Source: JAVBQB01 sp031549265
Lineage (GTDB): Bacteria > Bacillota > Clostridia > Oscillospirales > JAVBQB01
DNA length: 64,000 nucleotides
Assembly (NCBI GenBank): GCA_031549265.1
Contig: JAVBQB010000002.1
Span: 62,001 to 126,000, forward strand
Direction of reading: 5' to 3'
Below are positions 52,048-60,397 of the stretch, piece by piece (within the stretch, counting starts at the first letter, position 1; each line of letters opens with the position of its first letter). Made by a program: the position numbers and the translations under genes. The notes below the pieces were generated by a model. The model was not told where the DNA came from, ran no database searches, and saw only the letters and a program-made list of their open reading frames with translations.

Positions 52048-52079
52048 GCCGCGCCCTTCTTCTGTAGACAGGGCGCGGC
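52048..52079. terminator. GC-rich hairpin between convergent genes
   Basis: GCCGCGCCC (52048-52056) pairs perfectly with GGGCGCGGC (52071-52079). On the minus strand it is followed by AAAATTTTGG. It separates the PstS-like gene from the convergent PCP_red gene. Confidence 0.55.
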
Positions 52080-52083
52080 GAGC

Positions 52084-52332
52084 TCATTTAGTCCGCATTT
52101 TCTCAAGGCCGGGCTTTATTCTTTTCTCGGCCATGTCGCGCGGCGCGATATCGTCCACCGCCTTGAAAACAAGATCCTCGGTTACAGTCGAGATTTTGTT
52201 TTTGATTACCCATTCCTTGATCTGCCGCTTGATCGGGCCCCGGAAAAAGGCCGGAATTTCATTAAGCACGGCCCGCATCATTTCCCGGCTGTTGCCGTGC
52301 CAGGTGAGTGTATCGAAGAAATTCTTCTCCAT
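52084..52332 (-). CDS. Small PCP_red-domain protein
   Basis: 82 residues. The core (about 15-62) follows the PCP_red pattern of a short three-helix domain: MMRAVLNEIPAFFRGPIKRQ then IKNKISTVTEDLVFKAVDD. This domain occurs at the C-terminus of protochlorophyllide reductase BchB and as free-standing small proteins in anaerobes; the role of the latter is unknown. No photosynthesis genes are nearby. ATG at 52332; the ribosome site is weak. The 52333-52602 gap beyond is AT-rich and I see nothing in it. Confidence 0.6.
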   Translation of the reverse strand: MEKNFFDTLTWHGNSREMMRAVLNEIPAFFRGPIKRQIKEWVIKNKISTVTEDLVFKAVDDIAPRDMAEKRIKPGLEKMRTK

Positions 52333-52602
52333 CTAAAAAACCCCGCTTATTAAGTCGTATCGCTATTAGAATATGCGCGGCGTAAGCCAAACTTGCCAAC
52401 TACATAATAAATCGGGATGCAACTATCCCGCAATAGCCGCTTCGGTAATTTATTTTGTTATTTTGGCGGAATCATCAAAAATTGACCATAGAATCAAAAG
52501 TGGACTAATCAACCATTTGATTTTGAATTGTAAAAGTGTTATTATCGTAGCGATTGACAGTATATTCCAATAGCCGATCTGGGCCGGAAGGCGTTGCGAG
52601 GC

Positions 52603-53439
52603 ATGGAAGTACGATTACAGTTTGGAGTCGAGGGGGTAATGCGGTTGTCGGCGACTGACAACGGAGCGAGCTTTAAGACTGTTGGAGTTAATGCGCTGAT
52701 CGTTGATGACAATCCGGTTAATCTGAATGTGGCGGCTGGATTTTTCAAATCATTGGGTATAGAGGCCGACCTTGCGTCCTCTGGGATCGAGGCGCTTGAA
52801 CTTGTGCCAGGCAATTGCTACGACCTTGTTTTTATGGATCAGATGATGCCCGGAATGGACGGAATTGAAACCACGCGAAAGCTCCGCCAAATGGGATTCA
52901 CAGCGGAAAAGCTGCCCATCATCGCGCTATCGTCAAACAACGACGAGGGCGCGCGCGACATGTTCATCAAGAACGGAATGCAGGACTTTCTGAACAAACC
53001 CATTGATAAGTCAAAGCTCTGCTCGATGCTGGCCAAATGGCTGCCGCCGGAGAAGATAGTTGACCCCGGGAGAGAGAAAGAGGAAGCCCTGGACAAGGTT
53101 ATGCTGCTGAGGCGCGTGGACGGGCTCGACCTGGCGGCCTGCTTGGACGACGCCAATTTTGACGCGGTAAGGTATCTGAAGTCGGTCGATGTGTTTGTCC
53201 GTAATATGCCGCTCATTTTAGGTTCGCTCTCCCGTGTCAATGAGGGGCCGAAACTGGAGGGCTTGTTCAGAAGCATCAGCACGCTGGCCGGCAACATCGG
53301 AGCTTTTTCACTGTCCGCCGAAGCCGAGGTATTTGAAAGGCTGGCGGCGGAGAGCGACGGCACGGGCAATATCGAGGTCGCGCCCCTTATTGAAAAACTT
53401 TCCGCTCTGCGAGACAGAATTTTTATGGCGGTGGGATAA
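52603..53439 (+). CDS. Orphan receiver protein with degenerate Hpt domain
   Basis: About 278 residues. Receiver domain (about 30-145): NALIVDDNPVNLNVAAGFF, phospho-acceptor Asp in YDLVFMDQMMPGMDG, and FLNKPIDKSKL. The C-terminal ~120 residues match the Hpt region of the convergent hybrid kinase, but the phospho-His is Arg (LFRSISTLAGNIGAFSLS against EVHGLKSALKNIGALALS). The first ~20 residues (MEVRLQFG) resemble the last strand of a kinase ATPase domain. It therefore looks like a truncated duplicate of the neighbouring kinase that kept only receiver and Hpt parts. Start uncertain (ATG at 52603, alternatives 52594 and 52639). Confidence 0.8.
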   Translation: MEVRLQFGVEGVMRLSATDNGASFKTVGVNALIVDDNPVNLNVAAGFFKSLGIEADLASSGIEALELVPGNCYDLVFMDQMMPGMDGIETTRKLRQMGFTAEKLPIIALSSNNDEGARDMFIKNGMQDFLNKPIDKSKLCSMLAKWLPPEKIVDPGREKEEALDKVMLLRRVDGLDLAACLDDANFDAVRYLKSVDVFVRNMPLILGSLSRVNEGPKLEGLFRSISTLAGNIGAFSLSAEAEVFERLAAESDGTGNIEVAPLIEKLSALRDRIFMAVG

Positions 53440-53541
53440 ATACCCGCGCGATGATGCCATATATATCGATACAGAAAAGTCGTCGGAAGTATTCTTTCCG
53501 GCGACATTTTTTAACTTCGATAAATACCGTTGAGCACTCCG

Positions 53542-55944
53542 TCAGTCGATAATTTCGGCAATCATGCTGGCGAGTTTGACGCTCTGGCAGAGATCCGCCT
53601 GATCCAGCGAATCCTTCAGGCCGCAGACCAGGTTTCTGACAGTCGTGTCGTAAGAGGTTAAATCGACGTTGGCAAGCAGGCTGACAGCTCCGGCGGTATC
53701 GAAGACTTCCAGCATGGAAAGCGTTTCGGACATGATCTGGCGCAGACTGGACAGGGCGCACTCAGTTTTTGGCAAGAGATTACAGCTCTGTATTACCGTG
53801 GCAAGTTTTTTCGCGAAGTTTCTGAGATCGAAGACAAGCCCAGGCAAATATGCCGAGCAGCAACTGGCATCATCACTCTTGCAGCTTTGTTCCAGCTGCT
53901 CGGCGCGCTGAGAGAGAGCAAGCGCCCCAATATTTTTCAGCGCGGATTTGAGCCCGTGGACTTCGGTCTGCAGCTTGTCCAGCCTGCCTTCTTTGAGGTA
54001 CAAAGTAAGCTTGTTGCAGTCAACCGGGATTTTGTCGGCCATAATCACGAGGCACTTCTCGAAGATATCGGCCATTCCCTCCATTTTGCCGAGCGCGTAA
54101 TCCACTTGCAACTCAGAGAGTTCAGAAGCACTCTTGACAAGCTGGCCGGCGGCGGGTTTGCGCGGCTTGCCCGAATCAAACAGAATGTTGACCTTCTCGT
54201 CCGGCAGCCATTTAACCAGTACGTCGATCAGCTTCGACTTGTCGACCGGCTTAGAGAGAAAACCGCTGAAGCCTTCACTTATGAACATGGCATCAATGCC
54301 TTTAATCGCGTTTGCGGTCAGCGCGATAATGGGAAGCTCGGTGAATCCGCGTCTGCGAAGCTCGCGGGTGGCGGCGACTCCGTCAATCTCGGGCATCATG
54401 TGATCCATGAAAACCAAGTCGTATTTTTTCTGCCGGATCAGCTCAAATGCTTCCTGTGCGCTTTCGGCAAGGTCGGCGTTGATGCCGAACAGCGCGAGGT
54501 AGCCCGCCGAGACGTTGAGATTGATGCGGTTGTCGTCCACGACAAGCACTCTCGCATCAGGCGCGGAAATTGACTCGATCTTAGCGAGGTCGCCGGCCTG
54601 GGAGGGTTCGCCAATCACAAGTGGGAGCTTGACGTGGAACGTAGTGCCCTTCGAATATTCGCTCTCGAACGTGATTTCGCCCTGCATGACGTTGACCAGC
54701 TTGCGGGTGATGGAAAGTCCCAGCCCTGATCCACTGGAGTCGCGGTTGCTGTCCAGATCGAACTGGGTGAAGTCGGCGAACATATTGTTGTAATCCGACT
54801 TTTTTATGCCGACTCCGGTGTCGATGACATCAAAGCAAATGTGCCGGTCGGTCACGAACACCTTGAACATAATGTAGCCTTTTCGGGTGAACTTGATGGA
54901 GTTGCCGATCAGGTTGACCAGGATCTGCCGTATCCTGATGTCGTCGCCGAACAGATACCGCGGGACGCTTTGCGAGATGTCTATGACAAAATCCAGCCCC
55001 TTTTTGGAGGCCGACAGCGAAAAAACCGACTGTAAATGTTTGAGCAGCGCAAACAGGTCATAGGTAATGGGAACCAGGGTAAACTTTCCGGACTCTATTT
55101 TAGTGAGATCCAAAATATCGTTAATAATGGCGAGCAGCGACTGGGCTGAGGAGCGGATGTCGCTCACCTGTTCAATCTGTTTGGATGGCAGGTCGCTTTC
55201 GAGCAGCAGCTCGGACATGCCGATAATCGCGTTCATCGGGGTGCGGATTTCGTGGCTCATCTGGGAGAGGAATTCGGTTTTGGTTCGGTTCGCGGCTTCG
55301 GCGTTCAACTTTTCCTGGGCAATCAGAGCTTTGGCTTGGTTGGCGCGCTCTGCGGTCTGGATCGCCTCGGAAAGGCGGGATACATCGTGCGCAATAATCA
55401 GGACCCCGCCAAAGCCGCCGTTGCTTTCCAGCAGAGATTTCACACATACTTCGAAATTCTTGCCATTTAACTCCAGGCTGAGGTTGACGCTCTCTCCGGC
55501 CTTTATGCTCGCGACGTAATAGACAGCCGCCAGCAGTTTTTTGCCGAAGTCCTTGGGACAGATTCTGGAAAACAGTACGTCGATTCTTTTGCCGACGAGC
55601 AGCGAGAGATCCTCAATATTAAAATGCTTCAGCAGGCTGGCCGTTCCCAGCATGAATCTGAGCTTGTTGTCGATAATGACTATGGGGTCGGGGCAGTGCT
55701 GCAGCAGCAGGTTGTTGTACATCTCCTGCTTCAGATTTTCCTGCGTAAGTAAAGACCGAAGGATCTGGTGGGTCTCAATGCGCGCTTCCAGCTTCGCAAG
55801 AGTATCCTCCAGCGAAGTGATTTTTCTTGCTTGGAATGCGTTTTCAGATTCGAGCGATTTCACTTTTTGCGTAAGCTCGTCATAAGTTGGAACAAGCTTG
55901 ATTCGGTTATCATTGAGATTCTGCTCGTTATCTTTTTTGTTCAT
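53542..55944 (-). CDS. Hybrid sensor histidine kinase (PAS-HisKA-HATPase-REC-Hpt)
   Basis: 800 residues, no TM segment, so a cytoplasmic sensor. Order: coiled coil (about 15-65), PAS domain (about 80-200, CPDPIVIIDNKLRF), HisKA with FLSQMSHEIRTPMNAIIGMS, HATPase (ILVNLIGNSIKFT, DTGVGI, SGSGLGLSI), receiver (VLVVDDNRINLNVSAG, Asp in YDLVFMDHMMPEIDG, Lys in FLSKPVDKSKL), Hpt with His in EVHGLKSALKNIGA, and a helical C-terminal end. A multistep phosphorelay is complete within one chain. ATG at 55944 with GGAG upstream; it overlaps a small upstream frame (ATGA). Promoter at 56186-56213. Confidence 0.93.
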   Translation of the reverse strand: MNKKDNEQNLNDNRIKLVPTYDELTQKVKSLESENAFQARKITSLEDTLAKLEARIETHQILRSLLTQENLKQEMYNNLLLQHCPDPIVIIDNKLRFMLGTASLLKHFNIEDLSLLVGKRIDVLFSRICPKDFGKKLLAAVYYVASIKAGESVNLSLELNGKNFEVCVKSLLESNGGFGGVLIIAHDVSRLSEAIQTAERANQAKALIAQEKLNAEAANRTKTEFLSQMSHEIRTPMNAIIGMSELLLESDLPSKQIEQVSDIRSSAQSLLAIINDILDLTKIESGKFTLVPITYDLFALLKHLQSVFSLSASKKGLDFVIDISQSVPRYLFGDDIRIRQILVNLIGNSIKFTRKGYIMFKVFVTDRHICFDVIDTGVGIKKSDYNNMFADFTQFDLDSNRDSSGSGLGLSITRKLVNVMQGEITFESEYSKGTTFHVKLPLVIGEPSQAGDLAKIESISAPDARVLVVDDNRINLNVSAGYLALFGINADLAESAQEAFELIRQKKYDLVFMDHMMPEIDGVAATRELRRRGFTELPIIALTANAIKGIDAMFISEGFSGFLSKPVDKSKLIDVLVKWLPDEKVNILFDSGKPRKPAAGQLVKSASELSELQVDYALGKMEGMADIFEKCLVIMADKIPVDCNKLTLYLKEGRLDKLQTEVHGLKSALKNIGALALSQRAEQLEQSCKSDDASCCSAYLPGLVFDLRNFAKKLATVIQSCNLLPKTECALSSLRQIMSETLSMLEVFDTAGAVSLLANVDLTSYDTTVRNLVCGLKDSLDQADLCQSVKLASMIAEIID

Positions 55945-56132
55945 ATATTCACACTCCGGCATTGATCCAGAAATCCAAAGATTTTGATGGCTGCCAAGGC
56001 AAAGCCATAAACGAGCTGTTCAATCAGCCGCAGACAGCGGAATGTCAAGAAAAACCGGTCGATATACGCAAGACCAATATTACACAAAATGTCGCAGGAA
56101 TAAAACAGTTTTCGAGCTGTTTCGGCAAGCAA
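55941..56132 (-). CDS. Possible small protein coupled to the hybrid kinase
   Basis: 63 residues in the long leader between the kinase promoter and the kinase. TTG start with AGGG 7 bases upstream; the stop overlaps the kinase start as ATGA, an arrangement typical of translational coupling. The sequence is hydrophobic and aromatic (LFYSCDILCNIGLAYIDRFF, LVYGFALAAIKIFGFL), so it may be a small membrane protein or a leader peptide. No family recognised; base composition is intermediate, and chance remains possible. Confidence 0.4.
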   Translation of the reverse strand: MLAETARKLFYSCDILCNIGLAYIDRFFLTFRCLRLIEQLVYGFALAAIKIFGFLDQCRSVNI

Positions 56133-56185
56133 CGCTTCGCCCTAAGGATTTTTTACAACAGAAAATTCCGTTGGATTCTCAGATG

Positions 56186-56213
56186 ATTATATCACTTATT
56201 TGACAAAAGTCAA
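56186..56213 (-). promoter_or_regulatory. Hybrid kinase promoter
   Basis: Minus strand: TTGACT (plus 56208-56213), 16-base spacer, TATAAT (plus 56186-56191). It gives a leader of about 235 bases before the kinase. The 56214-56409 stretch beyond is very AT-rich and I see no gene in it. Confidence 0.6.
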
Positions 56214-56409
56214 AAGAAAATGCACAATTCGTTGTAAAAAGTATATAGTTTTTGTTAGTATTGTTCTGTTTAAGATAGCTATTGCTGAAAATATACGAAA
56301 TAAGTATATATAGTCGCATTTTGTCGCTTGTATTACAATAATAAATTTGAATGAAACAAATGAAAATTAATTACCATATAAAAGTTATAAAAATTAAAAG
56401 AATTATACT

Positions 56410-56450
56410 TTGACACAATCGCAATTTCTTATATAATTAGCACTAGCTAA
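56410..56450 (+). promoter_or_regulatory. feo operon promoter with overlapping operator-like dyad
   Basis: TTGACA at 56410-56415, 16-base spacer, TATAAT at 56432-56437. The dyad TTAGC-ACTA-GCTAA (56437-56450) overlaps the end of the -10 and the start point, an ideal repressor position. A metal-dependent repressor of the DtxR or Fur kind is a reasonable but unproven candidate. Confidence 0.65.
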
Positions 56451-56475
56451 CATAATTCACAGTCAGAGTTTCTAC

Positions 56476-56496
56476 ACCGTTTAAAAGCGGTTTTTT
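56476..56496 (+). terminator. Terminator-like hairpin in the feo leader
   Basis: ACCGTT-TAAA-AGCGGT (56476-56491, one G-T wobble) is followed by TTTTT (56492-56496). It lies between the feo promoter and feoA, so it could act as an attenuator. A second small hairpin GTTAG/CTAAC (56508-56512 with 56519-56523) sits just before the ribosome site. Confidence 0.45.
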
Positions 56497-56541
56497 AGAG
56501 AGGGTCAGTTAGCCACAACTAACAAAATTTGGGAGTTTAAC

Positions 56542-56904
56542 ATGAAAAATCAAGCAGAAGCATCCATCAGGTCAGACTTGGCGGATACGCATATCAGACA
56601 GCACAACGAACATATGAAAACACACCACCGTCCGCGCAGAGATCTTGGCGGCATGGCCAGGCTGGACAGTCTGACTCCCGGGCAATCGGGCGAGATCGTT
56701 AAAATCGGCGGTGAGGGCGCACTTCGCCGCAGGCTGCTGGATATGGGCCTGACTCCGGGCACCAAAGTACATATGAAAAAGTACGCGCCGCTCGGCGATC
56801 CGATAGAGCTCAATTTGAGAGGATACGACCTCAGCCTGCTGCGCGCCGATGCCCACAATATCGGAATTATGCCGATTGGCGCAGTATTAGGAAAAGCGCA
56901 ATGA
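56542..56904 (+). CDS. feoA: FeoA ferrous iron transport protein with His-rich N-terminus
   Basis: 120 residues. The C-terminal ~75 form the SH3-like FeoA domain (LDSLTPGQSGEIVKIGGEGA, RRRLLDMGLTPGTKVHMKKY, IELNLRGYDLSLLRADAHNI). The N-terminal ~40 residues are an extension with six His (THIRQHNEHMKTHHRPRR), unusual for FeoA and possibly metal-binding. FeoA regulates FeoB at the membrane. ATG with GGGAG 6 bases upstream. Overlaps feoB by 4 bases. Confidence 0.93.
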   Translation: MKNQAEASIRSDLADTHIRQHNEHMKTHHRPRRDLGGMARLDSLTPGQSGEIVKIGGEGALRRRLLDMGLTPGTKVHMKKYAPLGDPIELNLRGYDLSLLRADAHNIGIMPIGAVLGKAQ

Positions 56905-58922
56905 TTTTTGCGCTTGTCGGCAACCAAAACAGCGGAAAAACCACACTCTTTAACAAGCTAACCGGATCAAGCCAGCATGTGGGCAACTGGCCCGGTGTCA
57001 CCGTTGAGAAAAAGGAAGGAAAAATCAAACGCCATAAAGACATACGCGTTGTTGACCTTCCGGGCATATATTCGCTCTCGCCGTATTCGACTGAGGAAAT
57101 CGTATCGCGCAACTTCGTTTTGGAAAACACGACCGACGCCGTCATCAACATTGTCGACGCGACCAGCCTGGAGCGCAGCCTTTATCTTACGCTGCAGCTT
57201 ATGGAGCTTGGAAAACCGATGGTCATCGCGCTTAACATGATGGATGACGTCGACTCCCGCGGAGACCGCATTGACGTTAACAAACTCAGCGACAAGCTCG
57301 GGATTCCCATTGTGCCAATATCGGCGCGCCGCAACCGGGGTATCGATAAGTTGATCTCGACGGCAATTGATGTGGGTAAGAACAAGAGAGTACCCAAGCT
57401 GATAGATATTTGCGAAGGCGTCCTGCATGAATCGCTCCATTCCGTCTCGGCGCTGCTCGAAAGCCGGGCGACCGCCTGCGGGTATACTCCGCGGTTTGCC
57501 GCCAGCAAGCTGATTGAGGGCGACGAACCTGTACTTAAAGCCCTGTCGCTAAGCACGCACGAATTGCATATTGTCGACGAAATCCTTGAAGAGATGGAGC
57601 ACCGCAGCGGCCAAGAGCGCGATTCGATGCTGGCCGACCAGAGGTTTAAGTTCATTACAAAGCTGGTTTCCGAAACCGTTAACCGGAAAAAACCCGAGGG
57701 AGCCGCGACGGTATCGGATAAAATTGACCGGATATTGACTAACCGAATTCTGGCTATACCGATTTTCCTCGGCATCATGTACGGCATTTTCTGGCTCACT
57801 TTCGGCCCGCTCGGCACGTTTATCTCCGACAATTTCGCGGCGCTGATCGATATGGGCATTGGCGCTGTCGACGAATGGCTGGTCGGCCTCGGCGTGGCTG
57901 AATGGCTACACGGCCTAATTGTCGGCGGTATACTCACAGGTGTCGGCAGCGTTCTTGGATTCCTGCCGCTTATCCTGCTGCTGTTCCTGTTTATTTCAAT
58001 ACTTGAAGACACCGGATACATGGCGCGCGCCGCGTTCGTTATGGATCGCCTTCTCCGCAAGATCGGACTCAGCGGGCGTTCCTTTATCCCGATGATAATG
58101 GGCTTTGGGTGCAGTGTTCCCGCTATCATGGCGACGCGGACGCTCGAAAATGAACGCGACCGCAAGATGACCATCCTGGTCACGCCGTTTATGAGCTGTA
58201 CGGCTCGCGTGCCGATCTACGGAGTGTTCGTAGCCGCGTTTTTCGCGCAGTATCAGGCTATCACATTGCTTTCGATCTACGTTCTCGGCATCGTTGTTGC
58301 CGTCCTGTCCGCGCTGCTGCTGAGCAAGACGGTATTTAAAGGCCAGAGCGTCCCCTTCCTTATGGAGCTTCCGACCTACCGCCTGCCCTCCTTGAGAAAT
58401 GTACTCATGCAGATGTGGGATAAGGGCAAGGGATTTATTCAGCGCGCGTTTACAATTATCTTCGCGGCGACCGTCGTCATCTGGTTCCTTTCGAGCTTTA
58501 ACTTCTCGATGCAGATGGTTGACGATAACTCACAGAGTATGCTGGCGACAATCGGCGGTTTTATCGCTCCGATATTCGCCCCGCTCGGCTTTGGCACATG
58601 GGAGTCCGCGACATCTGTCGTCACCGGCATTCTGGCAAAAGAGAACGTGGTCGGCACAATGGCCATACTCTACAATGTCGGAGAAGAAGGCGTCGAAAAC
58701 GGTGCTCTCAGCGGACTGCTCTCCGGAGCGTTCACTCCTCTCGCGGCATACGCGATGATGGCTTTCACGCTCCTGTACGTCCCCTGCGCCGCGGCCTTTG
58801 CCGCGATGCGGCGCGAGCTTGGATCCATGAAGCTGGCGCTCGCCGGTATCGCCTATCAGACAGGCGTTGCGTGGATCGTTGCTTTCCTTATATTCAACAT
58901 CGGAGGCCTGTTTGTCAGATAA
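56901..58922 (+). CDS. feoB: FeoB ferrous iron transporter
   Basis: 673 residues. N-terminal G-domain (about 1-160): G1 GNQNSGKTTLFNKLTG, G2/G3 WPGVTVEKKEG and VDLPGIYSLSPYSTEE, G4 NMMD, G5 SARRNRG. A helical GDI-like spacer (about 165-270) precedes about eight or more TM segments with two Gate repeats (IMGFGCSVPAIMATRT with its Cys, then ESATSVVTGILAKENVVGTM). Brings Fe(II) into the cytoplasm. ATG overlaps feoA (ATGA), and the Cys-rich gene follows after 15 bp. Confidence 0.97.
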   Translation: MIFALVGNQNSGKTTLFNKLTGSSQHVGNWPGVTVEKKEGKIKRHKDIRVVDLPGIYSLSPYSTEEIVSRNFVLENTTDAVINIVDATSLERSLYLTLQLMELGKPMVIALNMMDDVDSRGDRIDVNKLSDKLGIPIVPISARRNRGIDKLISTAIDVGKNKRVPKLIDICEGVLHESLHSVSALLESRATACGYTPRFAASKLIEGDEPVLKALSLSTHELHIVDEILEEMEHRSGQERDSMLADQRFKFITKLVSETVNRKKPEGAATVSDKIDRILTNRILAIPIFLGIMYGIFWLTFGPLGTFISDNFAALIDMGIGAVDEWLVGLGVAEWLHGLIVGGILTGVGSVLGFLPLILLLFLFISILEDTGYMARAAFVMDRLLRKIGLSGRSFIPMIMGFGCSVPAIMATRTLENERDRKMTILVTPFMSCTARVPIYGVFVAAFFAQYQAITLLSIYVLGIVVAVLSALLLSKTVFKGQSVPFLMELPTYRLPSLRNVLMQMWDKGKGFIQRAFTIIFAATVVIWFLSSFNFSMQMVDDNSQSMLATIGGFIAPIFAPLGFGTWESATSVVTGILAKENVVGTMAILYNVGEEGVENGALSGLLSGAFTPLAAYAMMAFTLLYVPCAAAFAAMRRELGSMKLALAGIAYQTGVAWIVAFLIFNIGGLFVR

Positions 58923-58937
58923 GACTGGAGAAACACT

Positions 58938-59102
58938 ATGGAAACAGTAATTGTTGCCGCATTCGTTCTGATAGCTTTCGGAGCTGCGGTCGTATACATG
59001 ATCCGCAAGAGAAAAAAGGGCGGGTCCTGCGGCGGGTGCAATTGCTCCTGCGGAGACAGCGGCAAATGCAGCACAAAACCCGGCGGTCAGAATAAGATTT
59101 AA
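58938..59102 (+). CDS. FeoB-associated Cys-rich membrane protein
   Basis: 54 residues: one N-terminal TM (METVIVAAFVLIAFGAAVVY), a basic stop-transfer MIRKRKKG, and a cytoplasmic tail SCGGCNCSCGDSGKC with five Cys. This layout is the FeoB-associated Cys-rich family that takes the FeoC position in Firmicutes; it may bind iron or an Fe-S cluster. ATG at 58938 with GGAG upstream, 15 bp after feoB. Confidence 0.9.
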   Translation: METVIVAAFVLIAFGAAVVYMIRKRKKGGSCGGCNCSCGDSGKCSTKPGGQNKI

Positions 59103-59119
59103 CCTTCAAATTAATTTAG

Positions 59120-59157
59120 TTAAGCGGGCCGGACGTTGAGTCGTACGGCCCGCTTAA
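59120..59157. terminator. Hairpin after the feo operon
   Basis: TTAAGCGGGCC (59120-59130) pairs perfectly with GGCCCGCTTAA (59147-59157). It follows the last feo gene by 17 bp; the T-run is weak on both strands. Confidence 0.6.
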
Positions 59158-59473
59158 TGTTATGTAGGGGAAAAAGAAACGAGGCGGCGAAATTCCTCGG
59201 TTTAAATCGACAGCATGAGCGCCGGGAGGCCAACGCATTTGTCGGAGAGAGCAATACACACAGATGCTGCCAATAAAGTATAAAAGCCTGCGCATACGGC
59301 AGTCGGTTCCGAAAGAGTCACCTTAAATGACAAAAATCGAGATAAAATAATTACATGTTTTGCGAAAAAAACTATTATGACGGAAATATACTGAGACATC
59401 TCTTGGAGTGCGTCTTACAAACAAAGGAAGCCACTTGACGGCGGCAGTAGTACTGATATCTCCGGCGCGGCTG
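59158..59473. other. Gene-free spacer between feo and the apbE operon
   Basis: 316 bp between two converging operons. I see no gene with a credible start and no structured RNA. The end near the Gx-transporter stop contains a short GC-rich inverted repeat (CCGGC/GCCGG types) that may add to termination. Confidence 0.4.
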
Positions 59474-60010
59474 TTAACCGGCATCCCGGATGCCACCGGC
59501 GTAGACGTTTTTTACCAGTCTTAGCGTGTACTTAACCGCGATTCCGACCAGAATTCCGGTTATGACGCCTGAAACCAGAAGTATTGGCAAGTACGACACA
59601 AAGAGAAACGTTCCCATAACGACGCTGACCGCGATTATCTGGCCGAGGTTGTGGAATATTGCGCCGACAACGCTGATGCCGATCGGAGTGACCTTGTCCC
59701 GCATCAGCTTCAACGATATCGCCATGGCGGCGAAGCTGAGCAGCGCGCCGCTCAGGCTGTACATAAAGGAGGGAAACGACCCGGTGAACATCGCGACCAT
59801 GAACGTCTTGAGAAGTGTGAGCGCAAAAGCCTCGGGCACGGTGAATAAATAAAGCGCCGAGAGGATGACAACGTTACCCAGTCCCAGCTTGACGCCGGGA
59901 ATAGCGAAATCCAGCGGGATGGAGCGCTCGACTATTCCGATAATCAGCGCGAACGCCAAAAAGATCGAAAGCAGAGCGAGTTTCCGTGTTTTTGTCCTTT
60001 TATCCAACAA
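59474..60010 (-). CDS. Gx transporter family membrane protein (HepI/EetB-like)
   Basis: 178 residues with about five or six TM segments. Typical stretches: LALLSIFLAFALIIGIVERS, GVKLGLGNVVILSALYLF, and FTGSFPSFMYSLSGALLSF. Annotated in Firmicutes as Gx transporter or heptaprenyl diphosphate synthase component I; ECF-S-like fold. In Listeria-type extracellular electron transfer loci a related protein (EetB) sits beside a NusG-II protein and ApbE-type enzyme. The start is TTG at 60010 or 60007, overlapping the upstream gene by about 8-11 bases. Confidence 0.8.
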   Translation of the reverse strand: MLDKRTKTRKLALLSIFLAFALIIGIVERSIPLDFAIPGVKLGLGNVVILSALYLFTVPEAFALTLLKTFMVAMFTGSFPSFMYSLSGALLSFAAMAISLKLMRDKVTPIGISVVGAIFHNLGQIIAVSVVMGTFLFVSYLPILLVSGVITGILVGIAVKYTLRLVKNVYAGGIRDAG

Positions 60011-60392
60011 TTATATCGACCGTCCCGTCATCAGTCTGGCCGGAAACTTCGCCGGTCAGTTTTATCAGCAATGAGTGTGGAAGGCAGGCAATGGCGGAGT
60101 TTGTGTTCTTGAGCTTGGGAGCGTGGACGCAGTCCTGCGAGGGGCAGTCCGCCCAGATAACCTTGACGCCGTCGGGAGACAGGCGCAGAGTATTCTTGCC
60201 GCCGCCCGCCGTGACCGTGATCTCGCGCTCGCCCGACTCGGGCAGCGGTATCGTGTCGTACAGCTCGCCGCCGATCCGGATTTCAGCCGAGAGTCCGGCC
60301 GGGCGCCCCGTTTCGGAGAGAAAGAGCGAAAGCGCGATGCCGCCAGCGATGACCAGCGCTGCCGCGATAATAATGATATCCGCTTTTTTCAT
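60000..60392 (-). CDS. NusG domain II-containing exported protein (EetA-like)
   Basis: 130 residues: N-terminal TM or signal (about 6-27, IIIIAAALVIAGGIALSLFL) and a NusG-II/DUF1312 domain outside the membrane. The diagnostic tail DCPSQDCVHAPKLKN with CLPHSLLIKL is present, its Cys and His perhaps binding a metal or cofactor. It lies 5 bp after apbE and overlaps the Gx-transporter gene; this triplet recurs in electron-transfer loci. ATG at 60392. Confidence 0.85.
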   Translation of the reverse strand: MKKADIIIIAAALVIAGGIALSLFLSETGRPAGLSAEIRIGGELYDTIPLPESGEREITVTAGGGKNTLRLSPDGVKVIWADCPSQDCVHAPKLKNTNSAIACLPHSLLIKLTGEVSGQTDDGTVDIIVG

Positions 60393-60397
60393 AAAAA

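Noticed and set aside
55962..56186. 74-codon plus-strand frame opposite the kinase leader
   Set aside because: No ribosome site, unrecognised, and antisense to the better supported small frame coupled to the kinase.
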